Assembly (NCBI RefSeq): GCF_013839445.1
Contig: NZ_JACDIT010000004.1
Coordinates: forward strand, 124,001-188,000
DNA from: Chthonobacter albigriseus
GTDB taxonomy: Bacteria; Pseudomonadota; Alphaproteobacteria; Rhizobiales; Pleomorphomonadaceae
Reading direction: 5' to 3'
Length of the DNA: 64,000 nucleotides
The notes below the pieces were generated by a model. The model was not told where the DNA came from, did no database searches, and worked only from the letters and a program-made list of their open reading frames with translations. Shown here one piece after another: positions 9,661 to 17,814 of the stretch (position 1 is its first letter; the number at the start of each line of letters is the position of its first letter). The position numbers and the translations under genes were made by a program.

Positions 9661-9759
9661 GCCGGACGGCGGCCGGAACACCGCTCGTCCCGGCCCACCT
9701 TCGCTGCGCGATCTCACACCCTTTCAACAGGTTATCCACAGACCTTCCACAGCTTCCCC

Positions 9760-11106
9760 CTACTCGGCGGGAAGCTGGTTGGCTGCGTCGCCCTGCATGA
9801 CGGCGGCGGTCGGGACCACGAAGACAGGACGCGGCGTCGGTTCGGTCGTGATCACCGGCACCGGCTCACCGAGCGCCTTGCAGAGCTCGACTTCCAGTTC
9901 GTCCGTGTACCACTGCACGAGATCCTTCACGCCCATCTCGATCTGCGCCGAATAGGGCCCGGGCTCGTATTTGGACGTGTTGATGCCGAGCTGGTTCCAC
10001 TCGGACAGCTCCTTGTCTTCCTGGTTGGTCGCCTTCCAGACGGCGGTGAGGTGCTCCACGTCGTAGTCGACACCTTCCACCGCGTCCTTGTGGACCAGCC
10101 ACTTGGTAACGAGCTCGGTCTCCTGCGGGCCCTTGGGCAGCACCCGGAAGGCCATGGAGTGGTCGGCGAGGAGATGGTTCCAGTTGTTCGGCAGCGACAG
10201 CATGCGGACCGAGCCGAGGTCGGAGTCCGGCAGGTTGCCCATCAGCCGCGTGGTGACCAGCTTGCCGTCCATGGTCATCGACTTGTGCCCGTCGATGAAC
10301 GGCAGCCGCACGGCGCGGTAGCGGATGTGCGGATCCGTCGGGCCGACGGGAATGCCCTGGCTCTCCCACTCGGCGTTCTTCTGGCGCATCAGCGCGACAT
10401 ACTTCGGATCGACGCGCGGATCGTCGGGGTTGTCGAACTCGGCCAGCGTGCGCAGGAGCTCCGGATGATTGGCCGCGCAGTGATAGCACTCGCGGTTGTT
10501 CTCCATGACGAGCTTCCAGTTGGCCTTGTCGTTCAGCACCTGGGTGTAGGCGACCTTGGAGTTCTCCACGTCCTGCGGCGCGATGAAGGGCTCCAGCGCC
10601 GCACGCATGTCGGCGAAGGGCGGCGCCTCCTCGGCGAGCGAGATGAAGATCCAGCCCGCGACGTTCTCCACATGGACCGGCTTCAGGCCGAACTCGCGCC
10701 GGTCGAAGTCACCCTCCATGTAGCGGGTGCGGATCAGCTCGCCGTTGAGGGCGTAGGACCACTGGTGATAGGGGCAGACCAGCCGCTTCGACGAGCCGTG
10801 GCTTTCCAGGCAGATGCGTGCGCCGCGGTGGCGGCAGGAGTTGGCGAAGGCGCGGATCTGGCGGTCGTTGTCGCGAAGGATGATGACGCTGTCGGCGCCG
10901 ATCTCGACGGTGGTCCAGTCGCCTGGGTTCGGGATCTCGCAGGACAGCGAGACGAAGATCCAGTTGCGCTGCCAGATATGCTTCAGGTCGAGCTCGTGGA
11001 ACGCCTGCTCGGTGTAGAAGGGCTGCGGCAGCGACCAGTGCTTGCGGCGGCTGCGCAGGAGATCCAGGGCGTAGGCCTCGACGGCTTTCATCTCGACAGG
11101 AAGCAT
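9760..11106 (-). CDS. Rieske aromatic-ring-hydroxylating / N-demethylating oxygenase, alpha subunit
   Basis: A 448-residue Rieske non-haem iron oxygenase. The Rieske cluster motif C-x-H-x17-C-x2-H is clear (CRHRGARICLES...LVCPYHQWSY), and the catalytic-domain iron ligands are in ENNRECYHCAANHPELL. The sequence resembles the GbcA/stachydrine-demethylase branch that removes N-methyl groups from betaines more than classical benzene dioxygenases; this is a resemblance judged by eye. No reductase partner is encoded next to it, although GbcA-type enzymes need one. It is the last gene of the minus-strand catabolic block, 105 bp after the flavin oxidoreductase. Confidence 0.88.
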   Translation of the reverse strand: MLPVEMKAVEAYALDLLRSRRKHWSLPQPFYTEQAFHELDLKHIWQRNWIFVSLSCEIPNPGDWTTVEIGADSVIILRDNDRQIRAFANSCRHRGARICLESHGSSKRLVCPYHQWSYALNGELIRTRYMEGDFDRREFGLKPVHVENVAGWIFISLAEEAPPFADMRAALEPFIAPQDVENSKVAYTQVLNDKANWKLVMENNRECYHCAANHPELLRTLAEFDNPDDPRVDPKYVALMRQKNAEWESQGIPVGPTDPHIRYRAVRLPFIDGHKSMTMDGKLVTTRLMGNLPDSDLGSVRMLSLPNNWNHLLADHSMAFRVLPKGPQETELVTKWLVHKDAVEGVDYDVEHLTAVWKATNQEDKELSEWNQLGINTSKYEPGPYSAQIEMGVKDLVQWYTDELEVELCKALGEPVPVITTEPTPRPVFVVPTAAVMQGDAANQLPAE

Positions 11107-11211
11107 GGCGTCCTCGGCAGGGCGACAGCCGGGCGCGGCCCGGCGGGGTTGAAACCGGAATGTGGGGAATCGATGCCGGCCAGCAAAAGGGGCCCGGCGG
11201 TGCGAATGTCG

Positions 11212-12333
11212 TCACGCGGCGAGAACATGGGTGCCCTCCCCTGCCACGATCCGCGAAACCTCCTCCGCGGGCCGCTCCCCGAGCACGCCGGCCGCGACGA
11301 TGTCGGCGATCAGCGGTGCGAACTTGAAGCCGTGGCCGGAGCAGGCCGAGAGCACCCAGCCCCGGGTCCCGATCGGACGGGCGAGGAAGGCCTCTTCGGG
11401 GCGGACGGTGTAGTAGCAGATCTTCCGTTCCAGGACGGTATAGCCATCGAAACCGACGAAGGATGCGTCGATCGCATCCAGGAGGCGGGCGACGTCGTCG
11501 GCTCGGGCGGTCCGGTCATCGTCGGCGTCGCCGGTCATCGTGAACACGTGGTCGCCGACCTTCAGGCGCGTGCCCTCCCGCGGCGGGATCGTGTAGATGC
11601 CCTGGTCGCCGGCGAAATCGACCACCACGGGCGCCTTCGACCAGCGCTCCGCAAAGCCCACCGGCGGCGCAAGGTAGACGACCGCCTGGCGCGACGGCAC
11701 GGCTGTCTCGGCGAGCGACGGCAGCAGCTTCGGCATCCAGGCACCGGCCGCCACCACGACCGCATCGGCGCCGATCTCGCCGCGGCTGGTGGAAACGACG
11801 CCGCGCTCCGCATCCACCGCCGTGACCGCGGTGAACGGGTGGAACGTCACGCCCATCCGGGAAAGGTGGACGGTGAGGTCGCCAAGGATGCGCGTGTTGA
11901 ACAGCATGCCGTCGGCCGGCGTCTCGAAGGCGGACTTCACCCCGGCTGGGTTGATCATCGGCAGGCGATCGGCGAGTGCGTCGAGCGGGATCTCGCGCAT
12001 GGTCGCGCCAGTCTCGCGCATCACGGCCGCGGACCGGGCGGCATAGTCCTCGTTGCCGCGCAGGACGAAGATCGACCCGGTCTGCGCGAAATGGCGGGTG
12101 CCGAGGTCGGCGAACAGCCGGTCCCAGGCCGCGAAGGCGGACGGCATCATGCGGCCGTAGCCCTCGAAGGCACCATAGGCGTGCCGGATGACGCGGTGCT
12201 CGTCGTGCGAGGAGGAGACGGGGTTGGGCACCGGCCCCTGCTCCACGACATCGACCTTCGCGCCACGCCCGGCGAGCGCCCGGGCGAGGGTCAGCCCGCC
12301 GATCCCGGCCCCGACGACGCAGATCCTCGTCAT
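11212..12333 (-). CDS. FAD-dependent amine oxidoreductase (DAO/monomeric sarcosine oxidase family)
   Basis: A 373-residue single-domain flavoenzyme of the DAO superfamily. It starts with the FAD-binding motif ICVVGAGIGGLTLARALAGRG, and has the GCxGHGFKxAP-like C-terminal motif (SACSGHGFKFAPLIAD) typical of monomeric sarcosine oxidase and N-methyltryptophan oxidase; its Cys could carry the covalent flavin. These enzymes oxidise secondary or tertiary amines, releasing formaldehyde or transferring it. The start overlaps the upstream ABC-ATPase stop by 4 bp, so it is in the transporter operon. The substrate is unknown. Confidence 0.87.
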   Translation of the reverse strand: MTRICVVGAGIGGLTLARALAGRGAKVDVVEQGPVPNPVSSSHDEHRVIRHAYGAFEGYGRMMPSAFAAWDRLFADLGTRHFAQTGSIFVLRGNEDYAARSAAVMRETGATMREIPLDALADRLPMINPAGVKSAFETPADGMLFNTRILGDLTVHLSRMGVTFHPFTAVTAVDAERGVVSTSRGEIGADAVVVAAGAWMPKLLPSLAETAVPSRQAVVYLAPPVGFAERWSKAPVVVDFAGDQGIYTIPPREGTRLKVGDHVFTMTGDADDDRTARADDVARLLDAIDASFVGFDGYTVLERKICYYTVRPEEAFLARPIGTRGWVLSACSGHGFKFAPLIADIVAAGVLGERPAEEVSRIVAGEGTHVLAA

Positions 12334-13928
12334 TCCGCCGCCCCCTCGACCGTCGGGGCATGCTGCCCGGGAGCCGCGGCCACCAGCTCGCGCGTATAGG
12401 GATGCTCCGGCGCTTTCAGCACCTTGCGCGCCGGCCCGTACTCCACCACCTCCCCCCGCCGCATGACGGCGATGAAGTCGGCGATCTGGGCGGCGACGCG
12501 CAGGTCGTGGGTGATGAAGAGCATGGTCATGCCCGTCTTCTTCTGGAGGTCGTCCAGAAGGTCCAAGACCTGCGCCTGCACCGACACGTCGAGCGCCGAG
12601 ACGCTCTCGTCGGCGATGACGATCTCCGGGTTCATCGCGAGCGCGCGGGCGATCGATATGCGCTGGCGCTGGCCGCCGGAGAAGTTCTCCGGCCGCCGGT
12701 CGAAGGCCTCCCGCGGCAGGCGGACCAGATCGAGCAGTTCGAGCGCGCGCGCCTTCGCGCCCTGCAGGCTCGACCCGCCGAGAACGCCGGCGCGGGTCAG
12801 CACGTCGCCGACGGTTCGGCGCGGATTGAGCGAGCCGAACGGGTTCTGGAAGATCATCTGGATCAGCCGGCGGCGTTTCTGCAGCTCGCCGCCCGAGAGC
12901 TGCGTATAGTCCACGCCGCCGACTCGGATGGAGCCGCCGCCCGGCTCGTGAAGCCGGATCAGCGTGCGGGCAAGCGTCGACTTGCCCGACCCGGACTCAC
13001 CCACGACCGCCAGCGTGGACCCCTGCGGGATCGCCAGCGACACCTCCTTCAGCGCCTTCACCGGGCCATAGAAGGCGACCAGATCGGTGCAGGTGACCGC
13101 CGGCGGCTTCGACAGGTCGGTGGTCCGCGGCGGCGGGTTCAGCGACGGCACGGCTGCGATCAGCGAGCGCGTGTAATCAGCCTTCGGCCGGTCGAGCACG
13201 TCGGCGGCAGGCCCGATCTCCACCAGCTTGCCGTGCCGCATCACCGCCACCCGGTCCGCCACCTCGCGCACCACGCCGAAGTCGTGGGTGATGAACAGGA
13301 TGCCGTGGTGGTGGCCGGATCGGAGTTCGTTGAACAGCTTGAGGATCTGGGCCTGGGTGGTGACGTCGAGCGCCGTGGTCGGCTCGTCGGCGATCAGAAG
13401 CTTGGGCTCCAGCGCCAGCGCCATCGCGATCACCACGCGCTGGCACTGCCCGCCGGAGATCTCGTGCGGATAGGACTTGTAGATCCGGGCGGGTTCCGGC
13501 AGGTGCGTCGCCTCCATCAGCGCCATGGCACGGGCGCGGCGCTCCTCGGCCGGGATCTTGGTGTGGATCTCGAACACCTCCTCGACCTGCTTGCCGACGT
13601 GGATCGCAGGATTGAGGGCCGCCATCGGGTCCTGGAACACCATCGCGATCTCGTTGCCACGGATGGCGCGGAGCTCGGCGCCTTTCAGCTTGGCAAGGTC
13701 ACGCCCGCCGAAGCGGACCGACCCGCCCGCAAGTTTCAGCCCGCGCGGCAGGGCGCCCATGACCGCCGCCGAAAGGATCGACTTGCCCGAGCCGGACTCG
13801 CCGACGACGCAGAGGATCTCGCCCTTGCGCACCTCCAGCGAGACGTCCTCGACGGCGTAGGGCCGATCCGCCCCGCGCGGCAGCGCAACGGTGAGCCGGT
13901 CGACAGTGACGACGGAGGCTTCGCTCAT
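12330..13928 (-). CDS. Peptide/opine-type ABC transporter, fused double ATPase
   Basis: A 532-residue protein carrying two complete ABC ATPase domains in tandem, like GsiA or a DppD-DppF fusion. Walker A GESGSGKS occurs twice (near residues 42 and 310), as do the signatures SGGQCQRV and SGGQRQRI and the Walker B segments LLIADEPTTALD and IVIADESVSALD. Each half ends with the oligopeptide-type C-terminal extension (YTRSLIAAVP, YTRELVAAAP). It energises the two permeases encoded just upstream in the operon. The gap to the upstream permease gene is 46 bp. Confidence 0.93.
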   Translation of the reverse strand: MSEASVVTVDRLTVALPRGADRPYAVEDVSLEVRKGEILCVVGESGSGKSILSAAVMGALPRGLKLAGGSVRFGGRDLAKLKGAELRAIRGNEIAMVFQDPMAALNPAIHVGKQVEEVFEIHTKIPAEERRARAMALMEATHLPEPARIYKSYPHEISGGQCQRVVIAMALALEPKLLIADEPTTALDVTTQAQILKLFNELRSGHHHGILFITHDFGVVREVADRVAVMRHGKLVEIGPAADVLDRPKADYTRSLIAAVPSLNPPPRTTDLSKPPAVTCTDLVAFYGPVKALKEVSLAIPQGSTLAVVGESGSGKSTLARTLIRLHEPGGGSIRVGGVDYTQLSGGELQKRRRLIQMIFQNPFGSLNPRRTVGDVLTRAGVLGGSSLQGAKARALELLDLVRLPREAFDRRPENFSGGQRQRISIARALAMNPEIVIADESVSALDVSVQAQVLDLLDDLQKKTGMTMLFITHDLRVAAQIADFIAVMRRGEVVEYGPARKVLKAPEHPYTRELVAAAPGQHAPTVEGAAE

Positions 13929-13974
13929 CGGGCCGCTCCTTGGTTGGTGGTGGGGATCGTGGAGCGGTTCATGG

Positions 13975-14835
13975 TCACGCTTCCTTTCCGCCGCTGCGGA
14001 CCGGCGACAGGCCGACCTCGCGGATGCCGTCGGCCAGCAGGCTGAGTCCGAGCGTCATCATGGAGATGGCGATGCAGGGGAAGATCACCATGTGCGGGAA
14101 AGCGATCGCCATCGGCCGCCCGTCGTTGACCATGCCGCCCCAGTCCGGCGTCGGCGGCGGCAGTCCGAGCCCCAGGAACCCGAGCACGCCGATGGTGATG
14201 GTGGTGTAGCCGAGCCTGAGGCAGGCATCGACGATCAGCGGGCCGGCGGCGTTCGGCAGGATTTCCGCGGCCATGATCCGGAGCGGGCTCTCTCCCTGCA
14301 CGATCGCTGCCGCGACGTAGTCCTGTGCTGCGATGTCGATGGTGAGGGCCCGCACGATGCGGAAGATGCCCGGCGCCGAGGCGAAGGTGACCGCCAGCAC
14401 GATGTTGATGCCGGACGCGCCGAAGGTCACGATCACCAGGATGTAGAGGACGAGCACCGGGAAGGAGAGGATCACGTTGGCGACGAACGACAGCACCCGA
14501 TCCACCCAGCCGCGGTAGAAGCCAGCGGCCAGCCCCATCGCCAGGCCCACGACGAAGGCCGTGGCGGTGGCGAGCCCCGCCCAGAGCACCACGGTCCGCG
14601 CGCCGTAAACGAGGCGGGAGAAGATGTCGCGACCGAGCAGGTCGGTGCCGAGGAAGTAGAACGATCCGTCCGGCCCGGTGGAAAGCGGCAGTTGCAGCGG
14701 CGCCTTGTTCTGCAGGGGGTCGTAGGGCGCGATCCAGGGCGCGAACAGCGCGCAGACCACCCAGATGCCGACCATCAGGCCACCGACGACGACGGTGGGG
14801 CTCTTCAGCCCGGCGACGAGACGTGCCGTGTTCAT
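13975..14835 (-). CDS. ABC transporter permease (DppC-like)
   Basis: A 286-residue inner-membrane permease. It has the OppBC N-terminal helix followed by a short periplasmic stretch (LFAPWIAPYDPLQNKAPL) and the GTDLLGRDIFSRLVYGAR motif typical of DppC/OppC, then five helices with the EAA-type loop near GESPLRIMAAEILPNAAGPL. The ATG at 14835 overlaps the stop of the partner permease by 4 bp. The open frame continues far upstream through non-conserved sequence, which I exclude. Confidence 0.93.
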   Translation of the reverse strand: MNTARLVAGLKSPTVVVGGLMVGIWVVCALFAPWIAPYDPLQNKAPLQLPLSTGPDGSFYFLGTDLLGRDIFSRLVYGARTVVLWAGLATATAFVVGLAMGLAAGFYRGWVDRVLSFVANVILSFPVLVLYILVIVTFGASGINIVLAVTFASAPGIFRIVRALTIDIAAQDYVAAAIVQGESPLRIMAAEILPNAAGPLIVDACLRLGYTTITIGVLGFLGLGLPPPTPDWGGMVNDGRPMAIAFPHMVIFPCIAISMMTLGLSLLADGIREVGLSPVRSGGKEA

Positions 14836-15788
14836 GTGGTGGCTCCCGCCGGTTCGTCGCCGAAGCGGATGCGTGGGTTGAGCAGGCGGTAGAGCACGTC
14901 GGAGATCAGTTGGGTGGCGACCACGACCACGACGCTGACCATGGCGCAGGCCTCGATCAGATAGACGTCGGTGTTCAGCGCCGCCTCGTAGAGCAGCGTG
15001 CCGAAGCCCTTGTAGGCGAAGAACACCTCCACGACGATCACCCCGGAAAGAAGCCACGGGATCTGCAGCATCACCACCGTCACCGGCGCGATCAGCGCGT
15101 TGCGCAGCGCGTGGCGAAGCACGATCCGCGAGGTCGAGGCGCCCTTCATCAGCGCCGTGCGAACATAGGGACTGCGCATCGCCTCGACCATCGAGGCGCG
15201 GGTGATGCGGGCGAGATAGCCGGCCGAGTAGAGGGTCAGCACCGAGACCGGGAGGATCATTTCCGTCACGGAGAAGCCCGAGAGCATGGTGGACGCGCCC
15301 GGCAGCAGGCGCAGCCAGAACACGAAGATGGCGGAGAGGAACACTGCCGTCGCGAATTCCGGGATAGAGGTGGTGAGCACCGAGAAGAACGACACGCCCC
15401 GGTCCACCGCCGAGCCCTCGCGCATGCCAGCGAGCACGCCGAGGATCAACGCGACCGGCACCATGATGGCGAGCGTGATCCCGGCAAGGATCCCCGTCGC
15501 CGCCAGACGCTGCGGCAGGATCTCCAGGATCGGCACCCGGTAGTGGGTGGACGAGCCCCAGTCGAGCGTCACGAAGTTCCACAGCCAGCGCAGGTAGCGC
15601 AGCACGAAGGGGTCGAAGTAGCCGTTCTCCTGCAGCCACGCCTGCCGCTGGTCCGGCGCCGAATAGGCGCCGAGCACCTTCACCGCCACATCCTCCACGT
15701 TCGCCTCCAGCACCAGGAAGACGATGAAGGACACCGTGAGCATGGCGCCGAGCACTTCGGCGAGTTTGACGAGGAGATAGCGGGACAT
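14832..15788 (-). CDS. ABC transporter permease (DppB-like)
   Basis: A 318-residue inner-membrane permease of the DppB/OppB type: N-terminal helix (VLGAMLTVSFIVFLVLE), a long periplasmic loop, then five helices with the EAA-type loop GASTSRIVLRHALRNALIAP. It pairs with the DppC-like permease encoded directly downstream, with 4-bp overlap. About 285 bp separate it from the substrate-binding protein gene; that gap holds an inverted repeat pair that may act as a REP-like RNA stabiliser. Confidence 0.93.
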   Translation of the reverse strand: MSRYLLVKLAEVLGAMLTVSFIVFLVLEANVEDVAVKVLGAYSAPDQRQAWLQENGYFDPFVLRYLRWLWNFVTLDWGSSTHYRVPILEILPQRLAATGILAGITLAIMVPVALILGVLAGMREGSAVDRGVSFFSVLTTSIPEFATAVFLSAIFVFWLRLLPGASTMLSGFSVTEMILPVSVLTLYSAGYLARITRASMVEAMRSPYVRTALMKGASTSRIVLRHALRNALIAPVTVVMLQIPWLLSGVIVVEVFFAYKGFGTLLYEAALNTDVYLIEACAMVSVVVVVATQLISDVLYRLLNPRIRFGDEPAGATT

Positions 15789-15861
15789 CGGACCTCGTAG
15801 GGTATGCGGATTTCAAAGGTACTTCGGATGGGGCGGGCGACGTGAGATGCCGATGAGTAAA

Positions 15862-15989
15862 ATGCGTGGGTGGTCCGCCTTCGCGGACCATGACGGCGGA
15901 TAGGGGGAGGCAGCCCTGCACCGTCGAACAGACCCGGATACCCGCTGCCCCAACTCGTCTTGGTCCGCGAAGGCGGACCACCCACGCAT
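15862..15989. repeat. REP-like inverted repeat pair (REPIN-like doublet)
   Basis: Two copies of a 29-bp sequence lie in opposite orientation at 15862-15890 and 15961-15989, with perfect identity; the similarity continues 5 bp further with one mismatch (to 15895 and 15956). Each copy itself contains an 8-bp hairpin, TGGTCCGC-CTTC-GCGGACCA. The spacer is 60 bp. The shape (GCGTGGxTGG ... CCATGACG) resembles the REP elements common between genes of Rhizobiales. It sits between the binding-protein gene and the permeases, where a stable RNA hairpin could favour higher expression of the binding protein. Confidence 0.75.
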
Positions 15990-16073
15990 CTATCCGTTCT
16001 CGGGCTTGTGCAGACCTGCCCTCCGGGCACGGGCCGACTGCCCACTCGGGGCGGTCGGCCGCACTCGTTCGCG

Positions 16074-17702
16074 TCAGGCCGAGAGCCAGACCTTGTCCAT
16101 CTTGAAGTAGTCCGACGGATGCAGCTTGAAGTTCTGCACCTTGTCGGAGTGGGCGGTGAACTTGCCGGCCCAGTAGGGCTGCACCATCACGGCGGCGTCC
16201 TGGAGGATCTGCTCGACCTCCACCATCGCCTTGGCGCGTTCCTTGGGATCGACGATGCCCATCGCCTTGTCGAGGGCGGCGTCGAACTTCGGATCGGAGT
16301 ACTTCGCCTCGTTCCAGACGGCGCCGGTGCGGTAGGCCAAATTCAGCGTCATCACGCCGAGCGGCCGGTGCGACCAGAAGGTCAGCGAGAACGGAGCCTT
16401 GTCCCAGATGTTCCAGTACTCGGTCGCCGGCAGCACGTTGAGCTTGATGCGGATACCCGCTTCGGCCACCTGCTGCTGCAGCACCTGGGCGGTGTCCTGC
16501 TCCCACTTGCCCTGGGTGTTGCCGACCGTCATCTCCACGTCGACGCCGTCCGGATAGCCGGCTTCGGCCAGGAGTTTCTTGGCGCCCTCGACGTCGCGCT
16601 TCAGCGGCGGCAGCGGCGCGTACTCCGGATGGAAGGGGGCCACGTGATGGTTCTCGCCGACGGTGCCCTTGCCGCGGTAGGCCAGTTCCATGATCTGCGC
16701 GTTGTCGGCGGCCATCACCATCGCCTTGCGGACGCGAATGTCGTCGAACGGCTTCTGCGGCTGCATGCGGATGCAGAGCGTCTGCGCCGCGTCGCCGGTG
16801 AGGAGCTTCACGCCCGGCAGCTTGTCGACGATGTCGAGCTCGGCGATCGTGATGCGGTAGAGGAGGTCCACCTGCCCCGCGGCGAGCGCGGCGACATGCG
16901 TCGCGACGTCGGCGCCGAGGTCGAGGTACTGGATCTCGTCGAGCAGCGCCTTGTCGCCCCAGTAGGCGTCGTTGCGCTTGAACACGGCCTTCTGGCCGAC
17001 CGCGTACTCGGTCATCAGGAACGGGCCGGTGCCGACCGGGTCCTTCGACCAGTCGCCCTTGAAGTTGCGGTTCACGATCGCGCAGGTGAAGGCGTAGAGC
17101 ATCTCCGGCAGCGCGAGGTTCGGCTGGCTGAGCGTCAGCACGATCTCGTGGTCGCTCTTCTTCTCGATGTTCGAGATGATCTCGAAGGAGGTGCGGTTCG
17201 GCGACTGGCTGTCCTTGTCGGTCCAGCGCTTCAGGTTGAAGATCACGTCGTCGGCGTTGAAGTCGTCACCGTTGGTCCACTTGACGCCCTGGCGCAGCTT
17301 GAACGTCCAGGTCTTCAGGTCTTCCGAGGGATCCCAGCTTTCCGCCAAGTAGGGATGGGTGATGTTGTTCTCGTCGACTTCGGTGAGGAACTCGCATGAG
17401 TTGCGGATCAAATCGGACGCCTCGACCCAGTTCACCATCATCGGATCGGTGACTTCCTGGATCTGGCAGGCGAAGCGCAGCGTGCCGCCCGCCTTGGGTG
17501 CATCCTGCGCAGCCGCGCTGCCGACGAGCGGAAGCCCGATCTCGCCGAGGAAGGCGTTCGCCGAAACCGCCGAAACGCCGAGCAGGCACACCGTCCGCAG
17601 GAAGGCGCGGCGGTCGATGTCGCCGCTGGCGACCTGTTCGCAGAGATCGGTGACCTTGGAATGCGTCGGTCGTCCGCTGTTTGTCCAGAGCTTGAAAGCC
17701 AT
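16074..17702 (-). CDS. ABC transporter substrate-binding protein, family 5 (peptide/opine/nickel type)
   Basis: A 542-residue periplasmic binding protein (SBP_bac_5). The N-terminus has a twin-arginine-like stretch ([15 protein letters not shown]) about 30 residues in, followed by a hydrophobic segment and AAAQ, so Tat export is plausible. The mature protein begins [13 protein letters not shown] and contains the family motifs [20 protein letters not shown] and [20 protein letters not shown]. It delivers the substrate to the two permeases. The neighbouring demethylating enzymes suggest a methylated amine, opine or small modified peptide rather than a plain peptide. Confidence 0.92.
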   Translation of the reverse strand: MAFKLWTNSGRPTHSKVTDLCEQVASGDIDRRAFLRTVCLLGVSAVSANAFLGEIGLPLVGSAAAQDAPKAGGTLRFACQIQEVTDPMMVNWVEASDLIRNSCEFLTEVDENNITHPYLAESWDPSEDLKTWTFKLRQGVKWTNGDDFNADDVIFNLKRWTDKDSQSPNRTSFEIISNIEKKSDHEIVLTLSQPNLALPEMLYAFTCAIVNRNFKGDWSKDPVGTGPFLMTEYAVGQKAVFKRNDAYWGDKALLDEIQYLDLGADVATHVAALAAGQVDLLYRITIAELDIVDKLPGVKLLTGDAAQTLCIRMQPQKPFDDIRVRKAMVMAADNAQIMELAYRGKGTVGENHHVAPFHPEYAPLPPLKRDVEGAKKLLAEAGYPDGVDVEMTVGNTQGKWEQDTAQVLQQQVAEAGIRIKLNVLPATEYWNIWDKAPFSLTFWSHRPLGVMTLNLAYRTGAVWNEAKYSDPKFDAALDKAMGIVDPKERAKAMVEVEQILQDAAVMVQPYWAGKFTAHSDKVQNFKLHPSDYFKMDKVWLSA

Positions 17703-17746
17703 TGATGTTCTCCCTTGTTGTCATCGGCGGAGGAAGGGGTCGGGCA

Positions 17747-17804
17747 GTCCCCTGTTTGTTGATGATCCCCGAATCCGGCCAGACCGCCGACCGTCCCCTG
17801 TTTG
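17747..17804. promoter_or_regulatory. 12-bp direct repeat upstream of the binding-protein gene
   Basis: GTCCCCTGTTTG occurs twice in the same orientation, at 17747-17758 and 17793-17804, 46 bp apart start to start. Both copies lie in the 112-bp gap between the enolase-like gene and the start of the binding-protein gene. The spacing is near four helical turns, so it could be an operator; no regulator gene lies in the block. It could also be chance duplication. Confidence 0.35.
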
Positions 17805-17814
17805 CGTGTAAGGC

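Noticed and set aside
10051-12399. A 782-codon open frame on the plus strand opposite the Rieske and DAO genes
   Set aside because: It is antisense to two well-conserved genes, has the Arg/His/Val-rich composition of GC-rich shadow frames and shows no recognisable domain.
14836-16506. Long in-frame upstream extension of the DppC-like permease
   Set aside because: The extension crosses the partner permease gene and the REP doublet and is unconserved; the true start at 14835 overlaps the partner's stop in the usual way.
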